Shown: positions 42,326 through 53,017 of the stretch, in pieces | Numbering within the stretch: the stretch's first letter is position 1 | Layout: each line of letters opens with the position of its first letter | DNA from: an uncultured Paracoccaceae bacterium | Lineage (GTDB): Bacteria > Pseudomonadota > Alphaproteobacteria > Rhodobacterales > Rhodobacteraceae | Assembly: GCA_947495795.1 (NCBI GenBank) | Contig: CANMAI010000002.1 | Location: 62,001 to 126,000 of the forward strand | Length of the DNA stretch: 64,000 nt | Reading direction: 5' to 3' | Made by a program: the position numbers and the translations under genes | Notes under the pieces: model-generated | Database searches by the model: none | What the model was told of the DNA's origin: nothing | What the model saw: the letters and a program-made list of their open reading frames with translations, nothing else

Positions 42326-43633
42326 TTACGCCAGCATGTTCATGGGGTCTTCCAGATAGCCTTTGATGGCCGCAAGGAATTCTGCCCCGAGAGCACCGTC
42401 GATCACCCGGTGATCGACCGAAAGGGTGACGCTCATCACCGTCGCCACCTTCAATTCACCATCTTTGCCAGCAACGGGTTTCTTAACACCTGCTCCAACG
42501 GCCAGAATGGACGCATGGGGCGGATTGATCACGGCGTCGAAACTCTCGATGCCCATCATCCCGAGATTGGAAATGGCGAAGCTGCCGCCCTGGAACTCAT
42601 GGGGGGCGAGTTTCCGTTCGCGCGCGCGGCCCGCCAGATCCTTCATCTCGGCGGAAAGGGTGGAGAGGGTTTTGGTGTGGCTGTCGCGCAGGACCGGTGT
42701 GAAAAGCCCACCTTCGATGGCCACAGCTACAGCGACATCCGAGGGTTTCAGTTTCAGCACCCGGTCTCCTGCCCAGACAGCGTTGCAATCCGGCACATCC
42801 TGCAGAGCCAAAGCGCAGGCCTTGATAATGAAGTCGTTCACCGAAAGCTTGATGCCCCGCGCTTCCAGCGATTTATTGAGTTGGGCACGGAAGGCCATCA
42901 GCGCATCAAGCTCGATGTCGCGGCGCAGATAGAAATGGGGAATGGTCTGCTTGGCTTCCGTCAGGCGGGCCGCGATTGTCTTGCGCATCCCGTCGAGCGA
43001 AACTTCCTCGTATTCCCGATCTGCATACATTTTGGCAACGACATCGGCGCTCATGCCCTGCGCTAGAGCCGCTGCCTTCGGCGCATCGGCCTTCGCGGCG
43101 GGCGCTGGTGCCGAGGCCGCCTTCGCGCTTTCAACATCGGCTTTCACGATCCGGCCACGCGGCCCAGAGCCTTTGATCGCAGCCAGATCAAGCCCCCTAT
43201 CGGCAGCAATCCGGCGGGCGAGTGGAGATGCGAAGACGCGCGATCCATCGCTTGCTGGCGGTGCGGCCGGCGCGGGGCGCCCACTGGGGGCCGCCTTGCC
43301 TGCCGTGTCGGGCTGCGGAGCAGCCTCCGGTGCGGAGGCTGACGCAGGTGCCGAAGCGGCGGGTGCATCGCCGATGTCACCGGCACTTTCGCCATCCTCC
43401 AGAAGCACGGCGATCAGATCGTTGACCTTCACACCCTCCGTCCCATCGGCCACCACGATCTTGCCCATCGTGCCTTCATCAACGGCTTCGAACTCCATCG
43501 TCGCCTTGTCCGTCTCAATCTCGGCAATCACATCTCCGGAGGATATTTCATCTCCCTCCTTCACGAGCCATTTTGCGAGTGTGCCTTCCTCCATCGTCGG
43601 AGAAAGCGCAGGCATCAAAAGATTAATCGGCAT
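42326..43633 (-). CDS. pdhC: Pyruvate dehydrogenase E2, dihydrolipoyl acetyltransferase
   Basis: 435 residues. An N-terminal lipoyl domain with the lipoylated lysine in [15 protein letters not shown] (about residue 43), an Ala/Pro-rich linker, the E1/E3-binding domain ([34 protein letters not shown], about 130-165), and the catalytic domain ending with the HxxxD motif [16 protein letters not shown]. Third gene of pdhA-pdhB-pdhC, 11 bases after pdhB. Confidence 0.96.
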   Translation of the reverse strand: MPINLLMPALSPTMEEGTLAKWLVKEGDEISSGDVIAEIETDKATMEFEAVDEGTMGKIVVADGTEGVKVNDLIAVLLEDGESAGDIGDAPAASAPASASAPEAAPQPDTAGKAAPSGRPAPAAPPASDGSRVFASPLARRIAADRGLDLAAIKGSGPRGRIVKADVESAKAASAPAPAAKADAPKAAALAQGMSADVVAKMYADREYEEVSLDGMRKTIAARLTEAKQTIPHFYLRRDIELDALMAFRAQLNKSLEARGIKLSVNDFIIKACALALQDVPDCNAVWAGDRVLKLKPSDVAVAVAIEGGLFTPVLRDSHTKTLSTLSAEMKDLAGRARERKLAPHEFQGGSFAISNLGMMGIESFDAVINPPHASILAVGAGVKKPVAGKDGELKVATVMSVTLSVDHRVIDGALGAEFLAAIKGYLEDPMNMLA

Positions 43634-43644
43634 GATCTTCCCCC

Positions 43645-45006
43645 TTATTTGTAAGTGACGGCGCGAATGGCCGCGATAACTTCGTCATTGGTCACCAGCG
43701 CCAGCTTTTCAAGATTGGCGGCATAGGGCATCGGTACATCCTTGCCCGCCAGAGTGATCACCGGCGCATCCAGATAATCGAATGCCTGCTGCATCAAAAC
43801 GGAGGAGATGTAGGAACCGATGGAGCAGACCGGGAAGCCTTCCTCGACCGTGACGCACCGGTTCGTCTTCTTGACTGATTTGATCACCGTTTCCGTATCC
43901 ATCGGGCGGATCGTGCGAAGATCGATCACTTCAGCCGAAATCCCCATTTCGGCCACGGCATCCGCTGCGGCCAAAGCGTATTGCATGCCGATCCCGAAGC
44001 TAACGATCGTTACATCCGTGCCTTCGCGCCAGATCTTGGCCTTGCCGATGGGCACGGTGTAATCCTCTATCTCGGGTACATCGAAGCTGCGCCCGTAAAG
44101 GATCTCGTTCTCAAGGAAAACAACCGGATTGGGATCGCGAATGGCACTTTTCAGAAGCCCCTTCGCATCCGCCGCACTGTATGGCTGCACAACCTTCAGG
44201 CCAGGAATGCTCGAATACCACGCCGCATAATCCTGGCTGTGCTGCGCACCCACACGCGCTGCAGCTCCATTGGCGCCCCGGAAAACAATCGGGCAGCCCA
44301 TCTGGCCGCCGGACATATAGAGCGTTTTCGCCGCGGAGTTGATGATCTGGTCAATCGCCTGCATGGCGAAGTTGAACGTCATGAACTCCACAATCGGGTT
44401 CAGTCCGGCAAAGGCCGCACCTACCGCCAGCCCTGTAAACCCGTGCTCGGTAATGGGCGTATCGATCACACGCTTCTCGCCGAACTCATCAAGCAATCCC
44501 TGAGAGATCTTGTAAGCGCCCTGATACTCGGCCACTTCCTCGCCCATCAGAAACACATCGTCGTTGCGGCGCATCTCCTCGGCCATCGCATCGCGCAGCG
44601 CCTCCCGCACCGTCATGGATTTGAAACTTGTGCCCTCGGGGATCTCTGCTTCAGCCGGGATGCTTACAGCCACAGGCGCTGCGGCCGCCGGAGCAGGCGC
44701 CTCCGCCGGTGTCTCAGCCGGGGCAGGGGCCGCACCCGCACTCTCGGCTGCCGATGCATCCTCGCCCTCTTCCAGCAGCACGGCGATCGCCTCATTCACC
44801 TTCACGCCTTCCGTGCCCTCGGCGATCAGGATCTTGCCGACAGTGCCTTCATCCACTGCCTCGAATTCCATCGTCGCCTTGTCCGTCTCGATCTCGGCGA
44901 TGATCATGCCGCTTTCCACGGTATCGCCCTCTTTCACCAGCCATTTGGCCAGCGTGCCCTCTTCCATTGTCGGCGAAAGCGCCGGCATCAGTATGTTCGT
45001 TGCCAT
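43645..45006 (-). CDS. pdhB: Pyruvate dehydrogenase E1 beta subunit with N-terminal lipoyl domain
   Basis: 453 residues, ~125 longer than a plain E1 beta because of an N-terminal lipoyl domain ([37 protein letters not shown]) and an Ala/Pro/Glu linker nearly identical to those of pdhC. The E1 beta part begins near residue 128 ([39 protein letters not shown]) with [23 protein letters not shown] and [15 protein letters not shown]. This fusion is standard in alphaproteobacteria. Confidence 0.96.
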   Translation of the reverse strand: MATNILMPALSPTMEEGTLAKWLVKEGDTVESGMIIAEIETDKATMEFEAVDEGTVGKILIAEGTEGVKVNEAIAVLLEEGEDASAAESAGAAPAPAETPAEAPAPAAAAPVAVSIPAEAEIPEGTSFKSMTVREALRDAMAEEMRRNDDVFLMGEEVAEYQGAYKISQGLLDEFGEKRVIDTPITEHGFTGLAVGAAFAGLNPIVEFMTFNFAMQAIDQIINSAAKTLYMSGGQMGCPIVFRGANGAAARVGAQHSQDYAAWYSSIPGLKVVQPYSAADAKGLLKSAIRDPNPVVFLENEILYGRSFDVPEIEDYTVPIGKAKIWREGTDVTIVSFGIGMQYALAAADAVAEMGISAEVIDLRTIRPMDTETVIKSVKKTNRCVTVEEGFPVCSIGSYISSVLMQQAFDYLDAPVITLAGKDVPMPYAANLEKLALVTNDEVIAAIRAVTYK

Positions 45007-45021
45007 GTTCCGTTCCCCCGC

Positions 45022-46038
45022 TTACGCCACAATATCCGTCCAGAGCTCTGCTTCCGCAGGCTCCGGGCTTTCCTGGGCGAAGGCAGCGGCTTCGTTGATC
45101 ACCGCCTTGATGTCCTTGTCAATTTCCTTGAGATCATCCTCGGAGGCGTGCTTGCCCACCAAAAGGATATCCCGCACCATGTTGATGGGATCCTTCTCGT
45201 CGCGCATCTTCTGCACTTCCTCGCGTGTCCGGTATTTCGCCGGGTCGGACATGGAATGCCCGCGATAGCGATACGTATCCATTTCCAGCACATACGGCCC
45301 CTTGCCGGCCCGGCAATGCGCTACGGCCTCCTCGGCCGCCGCCTTCACCGCCAGCACATCCATCCCATCCACCTTTTTCGCCGGAATGCCGAACGCCTCG
45401 GCACGAACGTAAAGATCGGGCGTGGTGGTCGAGCGTTTGGTGCTCGTTCCCATTGCATACTTGTTGTTCTCGATCACGAAGATGCAGGGCAGCTTCCAGA
45501 GCGTCGCCATGTTGTATGTCTCGTACACCTGGCCCTGGTTGGCGGAACCGTCGCCGTAATAGGCAAAGCTCACATTGTCATTGCCGCGATACCAGTTGGC
45601 AAAGGCCAGCCCCGCGCCGATGGGTACCTGTGCGCCCACAATCCCGTGGCCGCCGTAGAAATTCTTCTCCTTGGAGAACATGTGCATAGAGCCGCCCTTG
45701 CCGCGCGAATAACCGTCTTCGCGGCCCGTCAGCTCGGCCATCACGCCCTTCGGGTCCATTCCGCAGGCCAGCATATGCCCGTGATCGCGGTAGGAGGTTA
45801 CCCGCTGGTCGCCTTCCTTGGCCACAGCCTCAAGGCCCACTACCACGGCCTCTTGTCCGATATACAAATGGCAGAACCCGCCGATCAGCCCCATCCCGTA
45901 AAGCTGCCCCGCCTTTTCCTCGAACCGGCGGATCATCAGCATTTCCTTGTAGTAATGCAGAAGCTCTTCCTTGGAGGCGTTCGGTTTGGCCGCAGCCTTG
46001 GATTTCGCGGGCGTTTTTCGCCGCGTCGATGTCGCCAT
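45022..46038 (-). CDS. pdhA: Pyruvate dehydrogenase E1 alpha subunit
   Basis: 338 residues from ATG 46038, behind GGGAGG. TPP-binding motif YGDGSANQGQVYETYNMATLWKLPCIFVIENNKYAMGTS (about residues 180-220), histidine loop RGHGHMLACG region here as YRDHGHMLACGMDP, and the phosphorylation-loop region YRYRGHSMSDPAKYRTREEV. Decarboxylates pyruvate together with pdhB. First gene of the operon. Confidence 0.96.
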   Translation of the reverse strand: MATSTRRKTPAKSKAAAKPNASKEELLHYYKEMLMIRRFEEKAGQLYGMGLIGGFCHLYIGQEAVVVGLEAVAKEGDQRVTSYRDHGHMLACGMDPKGVMAELTGREDGYSRGKGGSMHMFSKEKNFYGGHGIVGAQVPIGAGLAFANWYRGNDNVSFAYYGDGSANQGQVYETYNMATLWKLPCIFVIENNKYAMGTSTKRSTTTPDLYVRAEAFGIPAKKVDGMDVLAVKAAAEEAVAHCRAGKGPYVLEMDTYRYRGHSMSDPAKYRTREEVQKMRDEKDPINMVRDILLVGKHASEDDLKEIDKDIKAVINEAAAFAQESPEPAEAELWTDIVA

Positions 46039-46055
46039 GATGATCCCTCCCAAGG

Positions 46056-46107
46056 GTAGTTTAGTGCTAAACTACTTTAAGTATAGCGTATGCGAATTTA
46101 GAATCCA
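46056..46107 (-). promoter_or_regulatory. pdhA promoter with a perfect 20-base operator-like palindrome
   Basis: On the minus strand a -10 TATACT (46085-46080), with a TGGATT-like -35 16 bases upstream, is followed after four bases by the palindrome GTAGTTTAG-CA-CTAAACTAC (46075-46056), which covers the expected transcription start and ends just before the ribosome-binding site of pdhA. Position and symmetry fit a dimeric repressor site. I cannot name the regulator. Confidence 0.65.
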
Positions 46108-46231
46108 TCCCCTCGACCCTCAAAAACTGCCGCAAGGGAAAGATACGCCCGCACTCTATTCAGCAGCCAAGAGGCTGTTTCTTTGCGCTGGATCAATAAT
46201 GAAGAAAAAGAGCAAACAGCCCAAGCGTATT

Positions 46232-46534
46232 TCAGCGAATGATAATCTCGTCGCCGCGCGCCAGCCCAAGCACCTTGCGGGCCTGCTCATCAAGAAGATC
46301 AAGATCAAGGTAGTCCACCGAAAGCCGCCGCGTCTTGTTGGAGATGATCGCGCGCTCCGCCTGCAATTCGGAAAGCTCGCGCAGCAGGAGTTCTTCCTGC
46401 GCTTCCACCTGCATCTGGCGAAACATGCCGAAATTACCCTGAATGGCGGCATAGGTGAAATAGCACACCATTGCGATCACGAAGGCGGAAAACCCCGCCA
46501 TCAATATGCCCGATACGTTGTGCTGCGCCTGCAT
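46232..46534 (-). CDS. FtsB/DivIC-like septum formation initiator
   Basis: 100 residues from ATG 46534. One N-terminal transmembrane segment (ILMAGFSAFVIAMVCYFTYAAI) and a coiled coil (QVEAQEELLLRELSELQAERAIISNKTRRL), then DLLDEQARKVLGLARGDEIIIR, the layout of FtsB/DivIC. A member of the divisome in the inner membrane. Located just upstream of the pdh operon, its usual place in Rhodobacterales. Confidence 0.9.
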   Translation of the reverse strand: MQAQHNVSGILMAGFSAFVIAMVCYFTYAAIQGNFGMFRQMQVEAQEELLLRELSELQAERAIISNKTRRLSVDYLDLDLLDEQARKVLGLARGDEIIIR

Positions 46535-46720
46535 CCCGATTTTTTGCCTCGATCTCACTCTTTTCGGTGACGCCCCACTATGGCAGAGGTGATTCGCAGT
46601 GTGAATCCCCAAAATTGCGGCTTTCAGCCACACAACGCCGATGTGGCCGAAAAGACTCAAACCAAGGATGCGAAATCTGTGCTAGTGTCCTCTAAACCAA
46701 GCAAAATATAGGGGGGAACC

Positions 46721-47017
46721 ATGCCAGCATTTGCCGTTGTAGATATCATCAAAGTCACCGATCCGGATAAGTTTGGCGAATATCGCGGGGGCGTTGTTGC
46801 CACGGTGGAGGCGTTCGGCGGCAAATATCTCGCGATGGGAGGAGAGACCAGAGTGATGGAGGGTGCCTATACGCCAACAACACCGGTCATCATCCAGTTC
46901 CCAACCATGGATGCAGCACTTGGCTGGTACAATTCCAAGGAATATGCGCCACTTCTCAAACTTCGCCTCGATGCTTCGGAAGGCACGTTCCATTTTGTCG
47001 ATGGCTTGCCGGGTTAA
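46721..47017 (+). CDS. DUF1330 domain-containing protein
   Basis: 98 residues. MPAFAVVDIIKVTDPDKFGEYRGGVVATVEAFGGKYLAMGG and VIIQFPTMDAALGWYNSKEYAPLLKLRLDASEGTFHFVDGLPG are characteristic of the ferredoxin-like DUF1330 fold. Function unknown. AGGGGGG precedes the ATG. Alone on the plus strand between two minus-strand blocks. Confidence 0.92.
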   Translation: MPAFAVVDIIKVTDPDKFGEYRGGVVATVEAFGGKYLAMGGETRVMEGAYTPTTPVIIQFPTMDAALGWYNSKEYAPLLKLRLDASEGTFHFVDGLPG

Positions 47018-47023
47018 GGCTGC

Positions 47024-47713
47024 CTAAATCTCGGAGAGGGCGCGCATCTGCCGCCCCTCCGCATCAAAGTTCTCCGGTGCAAGCCACTCGGCAAACCGCG
47101 CCTTCTGCAGAGGCCACTCGCTGTCCAGAATGGAATACCAGGCCGTATCCCGGTTCCGCCCCTTGATCACCAGCGCCTGCCGGAACACACCCTCAAAGGT
47201 AAAGCCCAGCCGCTCCGCCGCCCGCCGTGAAGGCACATTCAGGGCATTGCATTTCCACTCATACCGCCGGTAGCCCAGATCATCGAACACATGGCCCATC
47301 ATCAGAGCCATTGCCTCGGTCGCTCCCGCTGTCCGCTGCAAGCTCCGCGAGAAGAGGATGTTGCCAACTTCAATGGAACCCGCTTCCGGCGCGATCCGCA
47401 GAAAGCTCGCCTGTCCCAGAGCCCGGCCACTCGCAGCATCCCGAATGCAGTAGAAAAGATCCGGCCCGGTAAGATACCCTGTGATCACCCGCTGCAACGC
47501 GGATGTATCTTCGTAAGGTCCGCTGAAAAGATACGTACAGTCTCCGCCACTCTCGTCCTCGGCATAAGCCTCGAATAACGCGGGCGCATCGCTCATTTCC
47601 AATGGGGCCAGCACCACATGCCGGCCCGTGAGCACTTTGTTGGGGGGCGGCTTCGCCCCCGCCCAGCCGGGAACCTCTGGCCCTACCGGCTGGCCAAGTG
47701 CATTTGTTTCCAA
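47024..47713 (-). CDS. GNAT family N-acetyltransferase (RimJ-like)
   Basis: 229 residues. Acetyl-CoA binding region GRALGQASFLRIAPEAGSIEVGNILFSRSLQRTAGATEAMALMMGHVFDDLGYRRYEWKCNALNVPSRRAAERLGFTFEG: pattern of the RimJ/RimL-type GNATs. Substrate unknown. Starts two bases after the aldolase stop, so it is co-transcribed with the aldolase gene. Confidence 0.9.
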   Translation of the reverse strand: METNALGQPVGPEVPGWAGAKPPPNKVLTGRHVVLAPLEMSDAPALFEAYAEDESGGDCTYLFSGPYEDTSALQRVITGYLTGPDLFYCIRDAASGRALGQASFLRIAPEAGSIEVGNILFSRSLQRTAGATEAMALMMGHVFDDLGYRRYEWKCNALNVPSRRAAERLGFTFEGVFRQALVIKGRNRDTAWYSILDSEWPLQKARFAEWLAPENFDAEGRQMRALSEI

Positions 47714-47715
47714 GA

Positions 47716-48645
47716 TCAGGCTTTCCCTTTGTAGATCTCAACGAGTTTCGCCAGCATCTCCAAAGCCTCGCCCCGCTCGCGCTGGAATGTGTTGCGCCCG
47801 ATGATGGAGCCGTTACCACCGCCATCACGAATAGCCCGCGCATCATCATACACCCCGTCGATCCCCTTCTTGGAACCGCCGGAAAACACAACAATCCGCC
47901 GCCCGTTGAAGCTCGATTTCATCACATCGGCCACGCGGGCTGCCTGTGTGGAGACGTCAATCTTCTCTTCCTCATAAACCTTCTTCGCCTCTTTCAGCGA
48001 AAGATCGGCAGTGGAGAGCTTAACCTTGATGACATGCGCACCCAAGAGCGCCGCGATCTGCGCCGCATACGCGCCGATATCCGCCGCCGTCTCGCCAACC
48101 TTGTCCAAAGCCTCGCCGCGCGGGTAAGACCAGATAACCGTGGCAATCCCCTTCCGCGCCGCTTCCTCACGCATAGCAGAGATGTCGGAGAACATGTCCA
48201 GAGCCATGGAAGAGCCAGGATAGATCGTGAAGCCGATCGCCGCACAGCCGAGCCGCAGCGCATCATCCACACAACCGGTGATGGCCTGCGTCTTCGGGGC
48301 CTCCGATGGGATCAGCGAGTTGGCTGAGTTCACCTTCAGGATCGTTGGGATCTGCCCGGCAAACGTATCCGCACCCGCCTCGATCATGCCGAGAGGCGCT
48401 GCATATGCGTTCAGCCCGGCATCAATCGCCAGCTGATAGTGATAATGCGGATCATAAGCCGCAGGGTTCGGCGCAAAGCTACGAGCAGGGCCGTGCTCGA
48501 AACCCTGATCCACCGGCAGGATGATCATCTTGCCCGTGCCACCCAGTTTCCCCGTCATCAACATGCGGTTCAGATTGGCCTTAACTCCTGGCGTCTCCCC
48601 CTCATAGTTCTTCAGAATGTTCGATACGATGCGCGTTGCCTTCAT
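47716..48645 (-). CDS. fbaB: Fructose-bisphosphate aldolase class I, DhnA type
   Basis: 309 residues from ATG 48645 (MKATRIVSNILKNYEGETPG). TIM barrel with MIILPVDQGFEHGPARSFAPN near the N-terminus, the Schiff-base lysine region HVIKVKLSTADLS (about residue 190) and FSGGSKKGID and GNGSIIGRNTFQR phosphate-binding loops at the C-terminus. Cleaves or forms fructose 1,6-bisphosphate. Same direction as pgk and tkt nearby. Confidence 0.92.
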   Translation of the reverse strand: MKATRIVSNILKNYEGETPGVKANLNRMLMTGKLGGTGKMIILPVDQGFEHGPARSFAPNPAAYDPHYHYQLAIDAGLNAYAAPLGMIEAGADTFAGQIPTILKVNSANSLIPSEAPKTQAITGCVDDALRLGCAAIGFTIYPGSSMALDMFSDISAMREEAARKGIATVIWSYPRGEALDKVGETAADIGAYAAQIAALLGAHVIKVKLSTADLSLKEAKKVYEEEKIDVSTQAARVADVMKSSFNGRRIVVFSGGSKKGIDGVYDDARAIRDGGGNGSIIGRNTFQRERGEALEMLAKLVEIYKGKA

Positions 48646-48754
48646 GGTTCTCCCCAATTTGCAAACTGTGCCGTCACTTAGACTGGCCAGCGAAGCATGG
48701 TCAAGAAGTGGGCCGTGCAGCGTGTGCGTTCCGGCACGCCTCGTGCACTCTCAG

Positions 48755-49528
48755 TCAGAGTGTCCCGAAGGCCCGCCGCGTGATGAAGGCAAGCATTGTG
48801 CGCGGCAGAATGCGCGTCAGCCATGTCGTCGCCTTGTTCATGAAGCCCGGCACCGCAACGGCGCGTCCTCCAATGGCCGAGCCATAGCCGTATTCGGCCA
48901 CGGAGGCAGCCGTTGGTAGCTTGCCCGATTTGATGAACTTCACATTGCCCATATCAGCATCGCTGGAAAAGTTGGATTGCGTGGCGCCCGGGCAAAGGGC
49001 TGTCACCGTGATCCGCCTGTCCTTCAACTCTTCATTCAGCGCCACTGAAAGGCTGAGAACATAGGCTTTCGTGGCGTGATATACCGCCATCGCAGGCCCG
49101 GGCAGAAAGCCCGCTATCGAAGCCACATTCAGGATCCGCCCGCCGCTTTTCATATGCGGCACCGCCAGTTTGCAAAGCTCCGTCAGTGCCGTGATATTCA
49201 CATCGATAGATCGTTTTTCGCGGGTCCAGTCCGCCTCGGCAAAGCCGCCATGGCTGCCAAGCCCCGCATTGTTCACCAGAAAATCGATCTGCCGCCCTTC
49301 TGCCGCCTCCGCCCAAAGCCGCGCGGCCTCGCCTTCCACGCTCAGATCAGCAGGTATCACCACCACCTCCACGCCGTATTCCTCGCGCATGGTTTTGGCT
49401 ACATCCTCCAGCGTATCCGCCGAACGCGCGGTAATGATCAGGTTGCGCCCGTTTCGTGCTGCCACACGTGCAATCTCCAGCCCGATGCCAAGCGATGCGC
49501 CTGTCACAAGTGTAAAAGCTCCGCTCAT
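48755..49528 (-). CDS. Short-chain dehydrogenase/reductase
   Basis: 257 residues. NAD(P) site VTGASLGIGLEIARVAARNG, NNAGLGSHGGFAEADW, the catalytic serine in ILNVASIAGFLPGPAMAVYHATKAY (Tyr and Lys in YHATK, about residue 155), and a C-terminal GAT-QSNFSSDA segment. Belongs to the DltE-like SDRs. Substrate unknown. Sits between the aldolase and pgk genes. Confidence 0.92.
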   Translation of the reverse strand: MSGAFTLVTGASLGIGLEIARVAARNGRNLIITARSADTLEDVAKTMREEYGVEVVVIPADLSVEGEAARLWAEAAEGRQIDFLVNNAGLGSHGGFAEADWTREKRSIDVNITALTELCKLAVPHMKSGGRILNVASIAGFLPGPAMAVYHATKAYVLSLSVALNEELKDRRITVTALCPGATQSNFSSDADMGNVKFIKSGKLPTAASVAEYGYGSAIGGRAVAVPGFMNKATTWLTRILPRTMLAFITRRAFGTL

Positions 49529-49591
49529 CAGAATTCCCCCGTCAAAAGCTGCACAGATATCCCTAACTGGTGCACTCTTTAAACGGTAAGT

Positions 49592-50779
49592 CTAGCCGAG
49601 CGCTGCAACTCCCGGCAATGTCTTGCCCTCAAGCCATTCGAGAAAGGCACCACCTGCCGTGGAAACGTAGGTGAAATCGCCAGCCGCGCCGCTGGAATTC
49701 AGCGCGGCTACCGTATCCCCGCCGCCAGCCACGGAAAGCAGCGCTCCGGCCTTGGTAAGCGCTGCCGCCTTTAGCGCTGCTGCATCCGTCGCCTTGTTGA
49801 ACGGCGGGATCTCGAAAGCACCCAATGGCCCGTTCCACACCAGCGTCTTCGCGGCCTCGAACACGGCGCTCACAGCGGCGACACTTTCCGGCCCCGCATC
49901 CAGTATCATCGCATCGGGCGGGCAGGCGTCGGCGGCTACTACCTCGCTCGCAGCGCCTGCCGCAAACTCCCGAGCCACAACCACATCCACCGGTAAAACC
50001 AGCGTGCAGCCCTTGGCGTCCGCATCGGCCATAATCTCCCGCGCCGTCTCCGCCAGATCATGCTCGCAAAGCGATTTGCCCACATCAATGCCCTGTGCTG
50101 CAAGGAATGTATTCGCCATACCCCCACCGATCACGATGCTATCCACCCGGCCCAGCAGGTTGCCCAGAAGTTCGAGCTTGGTCGAAACCTTGGCGCCGCC
50201 CACAACCGCCACAACCGGGTGCTCAGGCGATGCCAATGCCTTTTCCAAAGCGCCCAGCTCGGCTTCCATCAGCCGCCCGGCACAGGCGGGCAGCAATTTT
50301 GCCAAAGCCTCAGTAGAGGCATGGGCGCGGTGCGCGGCAGAGAAGGAATCATTGCAATAGATATCGCCCAAAGCCGCCAGAGCCTTGGCAAATTCCGGAT
50401 CGTTCGCTTCCTCACCAGCATGAAAGCGCGTGTTCTCCAACAAAAGAACGGTGCCAGGCTCCAAAGCTTCTACAGCCGCCTCGGCCACCGGGCCGATGCA
50501 ATCATCTGCGAAGATCACATTGGCATGCAGCACCTGTGCCAGCGTCTCCCGCGTGATCTCCAGGCTCATATCGGCCACCACTTTGCCCTTGGGTCGCCCG
50601 AAATGGGCAAGCAGCACGGGCTTGCCACCAGCGGCCAGAATGCTGCGCACCGTGGGGGCGATCCGCTCGATCCGCGTCGCGTCCGTCACCTCGCCGTTTT
50701 CCACTGGCACGTTGATATCCACGCGGGTCAGCACAACCTTCCCGTCCAGATCCATATCGTCGAGCGTCTTCCAAGCCAT
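49592..50779 (-). CDS. pgk: Phosphoglycerate kinase
   Basis: 395 residues from ATG 50779, preceded by AGGAGG. Signatures: [55 protein letters not shown], and the C-terminal nucleotide-binding region [14 protein letters not shown] and [28 protein letters not shown] contains the Gly-rich loop. Glycolysis and gluconeogenesis. Downstream of tkt and a 47-residue membrane protein. Confidence 0.96.
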   Translation of the reverse strand: MAWKTLDDMDLDGKVVLTRVDINVPVENGEVTDATRIERIAPTVRSILAAGGKPVLLAHFGRPKGKVVADMSLEITRETLAQVLHANVIFADDCIGPVAEAAVEALEPGTVLLLENTRFHAGEEANDPEFAKALAALGDIYCNDSFSAAHRAHASTEALAKLLPACAGRLMEAELGALEKALASPEHPVVAVVGGAKVSTKLELLGNLLGRVDSIVIGGGMANTFLAAQGIDVGKSLCEHDLAETAREIMADADAKGCTLVLPVDVVVAREFAAGAASEVVAADACPPDAMILDAGPESVAAVSAVFEAAKTLVWNGPLGAFEIPPFNKATDAAALKAAALTKAGALLSVAGGGDTVAALNSSGAAGDFTYVSTAGGAFLEWLEGKTLPGVAALG

Positions 50780-50788
50780 CAAAACCTC

Positions 50789-50932
50789 CTATCGCCAGAA
50801 GGCGAGCCAATCCGTCATTCGCACAACCTGTTTGCCCAGAAAGGCAAGCGCGTCCATCTGGAAATACACTTCATCCAGCCAGAAGAAGCCCACAATCACC
50901 CCGATAATCGCCAAGGCATACCAGAGGTTCAT
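50789..50932 (-). CDS. 47-residue membrane protein between tkt and pgk
   Basis: MNLWYALAIIGVIVGFFWLDEVYF begins a protein with one transmembrane helix, followed by a short amphipathic tail ending MTDWLAFWR. Small proteins with a W-hydrophobic-W/LAFWR end near gap or tkt are, as I recall, widespread in Rhodobacterales, so it is probably real although below usual annotation limits. Nine bases before pgk. Function unknown. Confidence 0.7.
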   Translation of the reverse strand: MNLWYALAIIGVIVGFFWLDEVYFQMDALAFLGKQVVRMTDWLAFWR

Positions 50933-50978
50933 ACACGCCCGCCTTTCCCGAAAAGCCTTACAGGAGGTGCCAAGCGCT

Positions 50979-52997
50979 TCAGAGCATAGCCTCAACTTTG
51001 GCAACAACACCCTCTGCGGTGATACCGAAATGAGTGTAGACGGCATCTATCGGCCCGGAGGCTCCAAAGGTTTCCATGCCAACGAAATCGCCCTTCTCCC
51101 GGCGGCCCCGCTCCCCGTAAAGCCAGCGGTCCCAGCCGAAGCGCACACCTGCTTCCACGCCCACCCGGACAGGGCCTCGTGGCAGTACCTTGCGGCGGTA
51201 AGCTTCGGGTTGCTCCTCGAAAAGCTCCCAACAGGGCATGGAGACAACGCGCGTGCCGATCCCCTTGGCCTGAAGTGCCTCCCGGGCCGCCATCGCGATC
51301 TCAACTTCCGATCCCGTCGCCAACAGCACCGCTTTGCGCGTGCCTTCAGCGTCGGCCAGAATGTAACCGCCCCGTTCCGTCAGGTTCTGGTTGCTATGCG
51401 TTGTTCGCACAGTTGGAAGGCCCTGCCGGGAAAGCGCAATTATGGAGGGTGTGTTGGCGCTCTTCACCATCACTTCCCACGCCTCAACGGTCTCAATCGT
51501 ATCGGCGGGGCGGAAGACATTCAGGTTGGGCATCGCACGAAGTGCGGCCAGATGCTCCACCGGCTGGTGCGTTGGCCCGTCCTCGCCAAGTCCGATGCTG
51601 TCATGCGTCATCACATAGGCAACGCGCGCGCCCATCAGCGCGGAAAGGCGAATGGCGCCGCGCGCGTAATCAGTAAAAACGAGGAACGTGCCGCCGTAGG
51701 GCATTACACCGCCATGCAGCGCCATGCCGTTCATGGCGGCGGCCATCCCGTGCTCGCGAATGCCGTAATGCACATAGCGGCCCTTGCGATTCTTGGCGTC
51801 GAAGATGCCAAGATCGGGCGTCAGCGTGTTGTTGGAGCCGGTGAGGTCCGCAGAACCGCCCACGGTTTCCGGCATCACCGCATTGATCACCTCCAAAGCC
51901 ATCTCGGAGGATTTCCGCGTGGCAACCTTCGGGGCAGACGCGCTGACCTCTTTCTTGAACCTGCGCACAGCGCCCGTCAGCTTTGCGGGCACCTCGCCCT
52001 TCATCACCCGCTCAAACAGTTCCACCCGGCGCGGGGGCAGGGTGCCCATAAGCTCTTTCCACTCTGTGTGTGCGGTTGCTCCCCGTGCGCCAATCGCTTC
52101 CCAGGCAGATTTGATATCAGTCGGAATATCAAACGGCGCATGGCTCCAGCCGTAAGCTTCGCGCACCGCAGCAATCTCATCCGCCCCCAGAGGCGAGCCG
52201 TGCGCCTTGGCGGTATCCTGCTTTGTTGGCGCACCGTAGCCGATATGCGTCTTGCAGGCGATCAGGCTCGGCGTGTTCGTTTTCTTCGCTGCGGCAATCG
52301 CCTCATCTATGGCCACCGGATCATGCCCGTCGCAGGCAAAAACACTCCAGCCACTGGCGCGGAACCGCTTCATCTGGTCGGTCACATCTGAAAGCTCTAC
52401 AGCCCCGTCAATTGAGATGCCATTGTCGTCCCACAGCACGACCAGCTTGCCGAGCCTTTGCTTGCCCGCAAGGCCAATTGCCTCCTGGCTGATGCCTTCC
52501 ATCAGGCAGCCATCACCGGCGATCACATAGGTGTGGTGGTCCACCACCTTCCGCCCGAAACGTGCCGCCATGCTCTGCTCGGCCATCGCAAAGCCAACGG
52601 CATTTGCAATCCCCTGCCCAAGCGGGCCTGTCGTTGTCTCGATCCCCGGTGCATGGCCGTATTCGGGATGCCCTGCCGTAATCGCGCCGAGCTGACGGAA
52701 GTTGCGTAACTGATCCATCGTCATCTTCGGGTAGCCCGTCAGATGCAGCAGCGCGTAAAGCAGCATGGAGCCATGACCGGCAGACAGAATGAACCTGTCC
52801 CGATCCGCCCAATCCGGCGCGCTCGCATCGAATTTCAGATGTTTCTCGAACAGTACCGTCGCGACATCCGCCATTCCCATCGGCATGCCCGGATGGCCGG
52901 AATTCGCCTGCTGCACGGCATCCATTGCCAGCACCCGGAGGGCTGCGGCCTTATTCCAATGATCGGGATGGGCGGATTTCAGTTCAGTGATGTTCAA
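50979..52997 (-). CDS. tkt: Transketolase
   Basis: 672 residues from TTG 52997 ([41 protein letters not shown]), the point where family proteins start. A further TTG at 53024 lies in the loop of a hairpin and is less likely. TPP site [13 protein letters not shown] (about 155), and the C-terminal half has [15 protein letters not shown] and [18 protein letters not shown]. Pentose phosphate/Calvin-type sugar rearrangement. Confidence 0.94.
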   Translation of the reverse strand: MNITELKSAHPDHWNKAAALRVLAMDAVQQANSGHPGMPMGMADVATVLFEKHLKFDASAPDWADRDRFILSAGHGSMLLYALLHLTGYPKMTMDQLRNFRQLGAITAGHPEYGHAPGIETTTGPLGQGIANAVGFAMAEQSMAARFGRKVVDHHTYVIAGDGCLMEGISQEAIGLAGKQRLGKLVVLWDDNGISIDGAVELSDVTDQMKRFRASGWSVFACDGHDPVAIDEAIAAAKKTNTPSLIACKTHIGYGAPTKQDTAKAHGSPLGADEIAAVREAYGWSHAPFDIPTDIKSAWEAIGARGATAHTEWKELMGTLPPRRVELFERVMKGEVPAKLTGAVRRFKKEVSASAPKVATRKSSEMALEVINAVMPETVGGSADLTGSNNTLTPDLGIFDAKNRKGRYVHYGIREHGMAAAMNGMALHGGVMPYGGTFLVFTDYARGAIRLSALMGARVAYVMTHDSIGLGEDGPTHQPVEHLAALRAMPNLNVFRPADTIETVEAWEVMVKSANTPSIIALSRQGLPTVRTTHSNQNLTERGGYILADAEGTRKAVLLATGSEVEIAMAAREALQAKGIGTRVVSMPCWELFEEQPEAYRRKVLPRGPVRVGVEAGVRFGWDRWLYGERGRREKGDFVGMETFGASGPIDAVYTHFGITAEGVVAKVEAML

Positions 52998-53017
52998 GAC
53001 AATATCTTTCGATTTGC

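Noticed and set aside
43981-46059. 692-codon open frame on the plus strand across pdhB and pdhA
   Set aside because: Antisense shadow of the pyruvate dehydrogenase genes, His/Arg-rich composition.
50430-52391. 653-codon open frame on the plus strand across pgk and tkt
   Set aside because: Antisense shadow of pgk and transketolase; no ribosome-binding site or recognisable domain.
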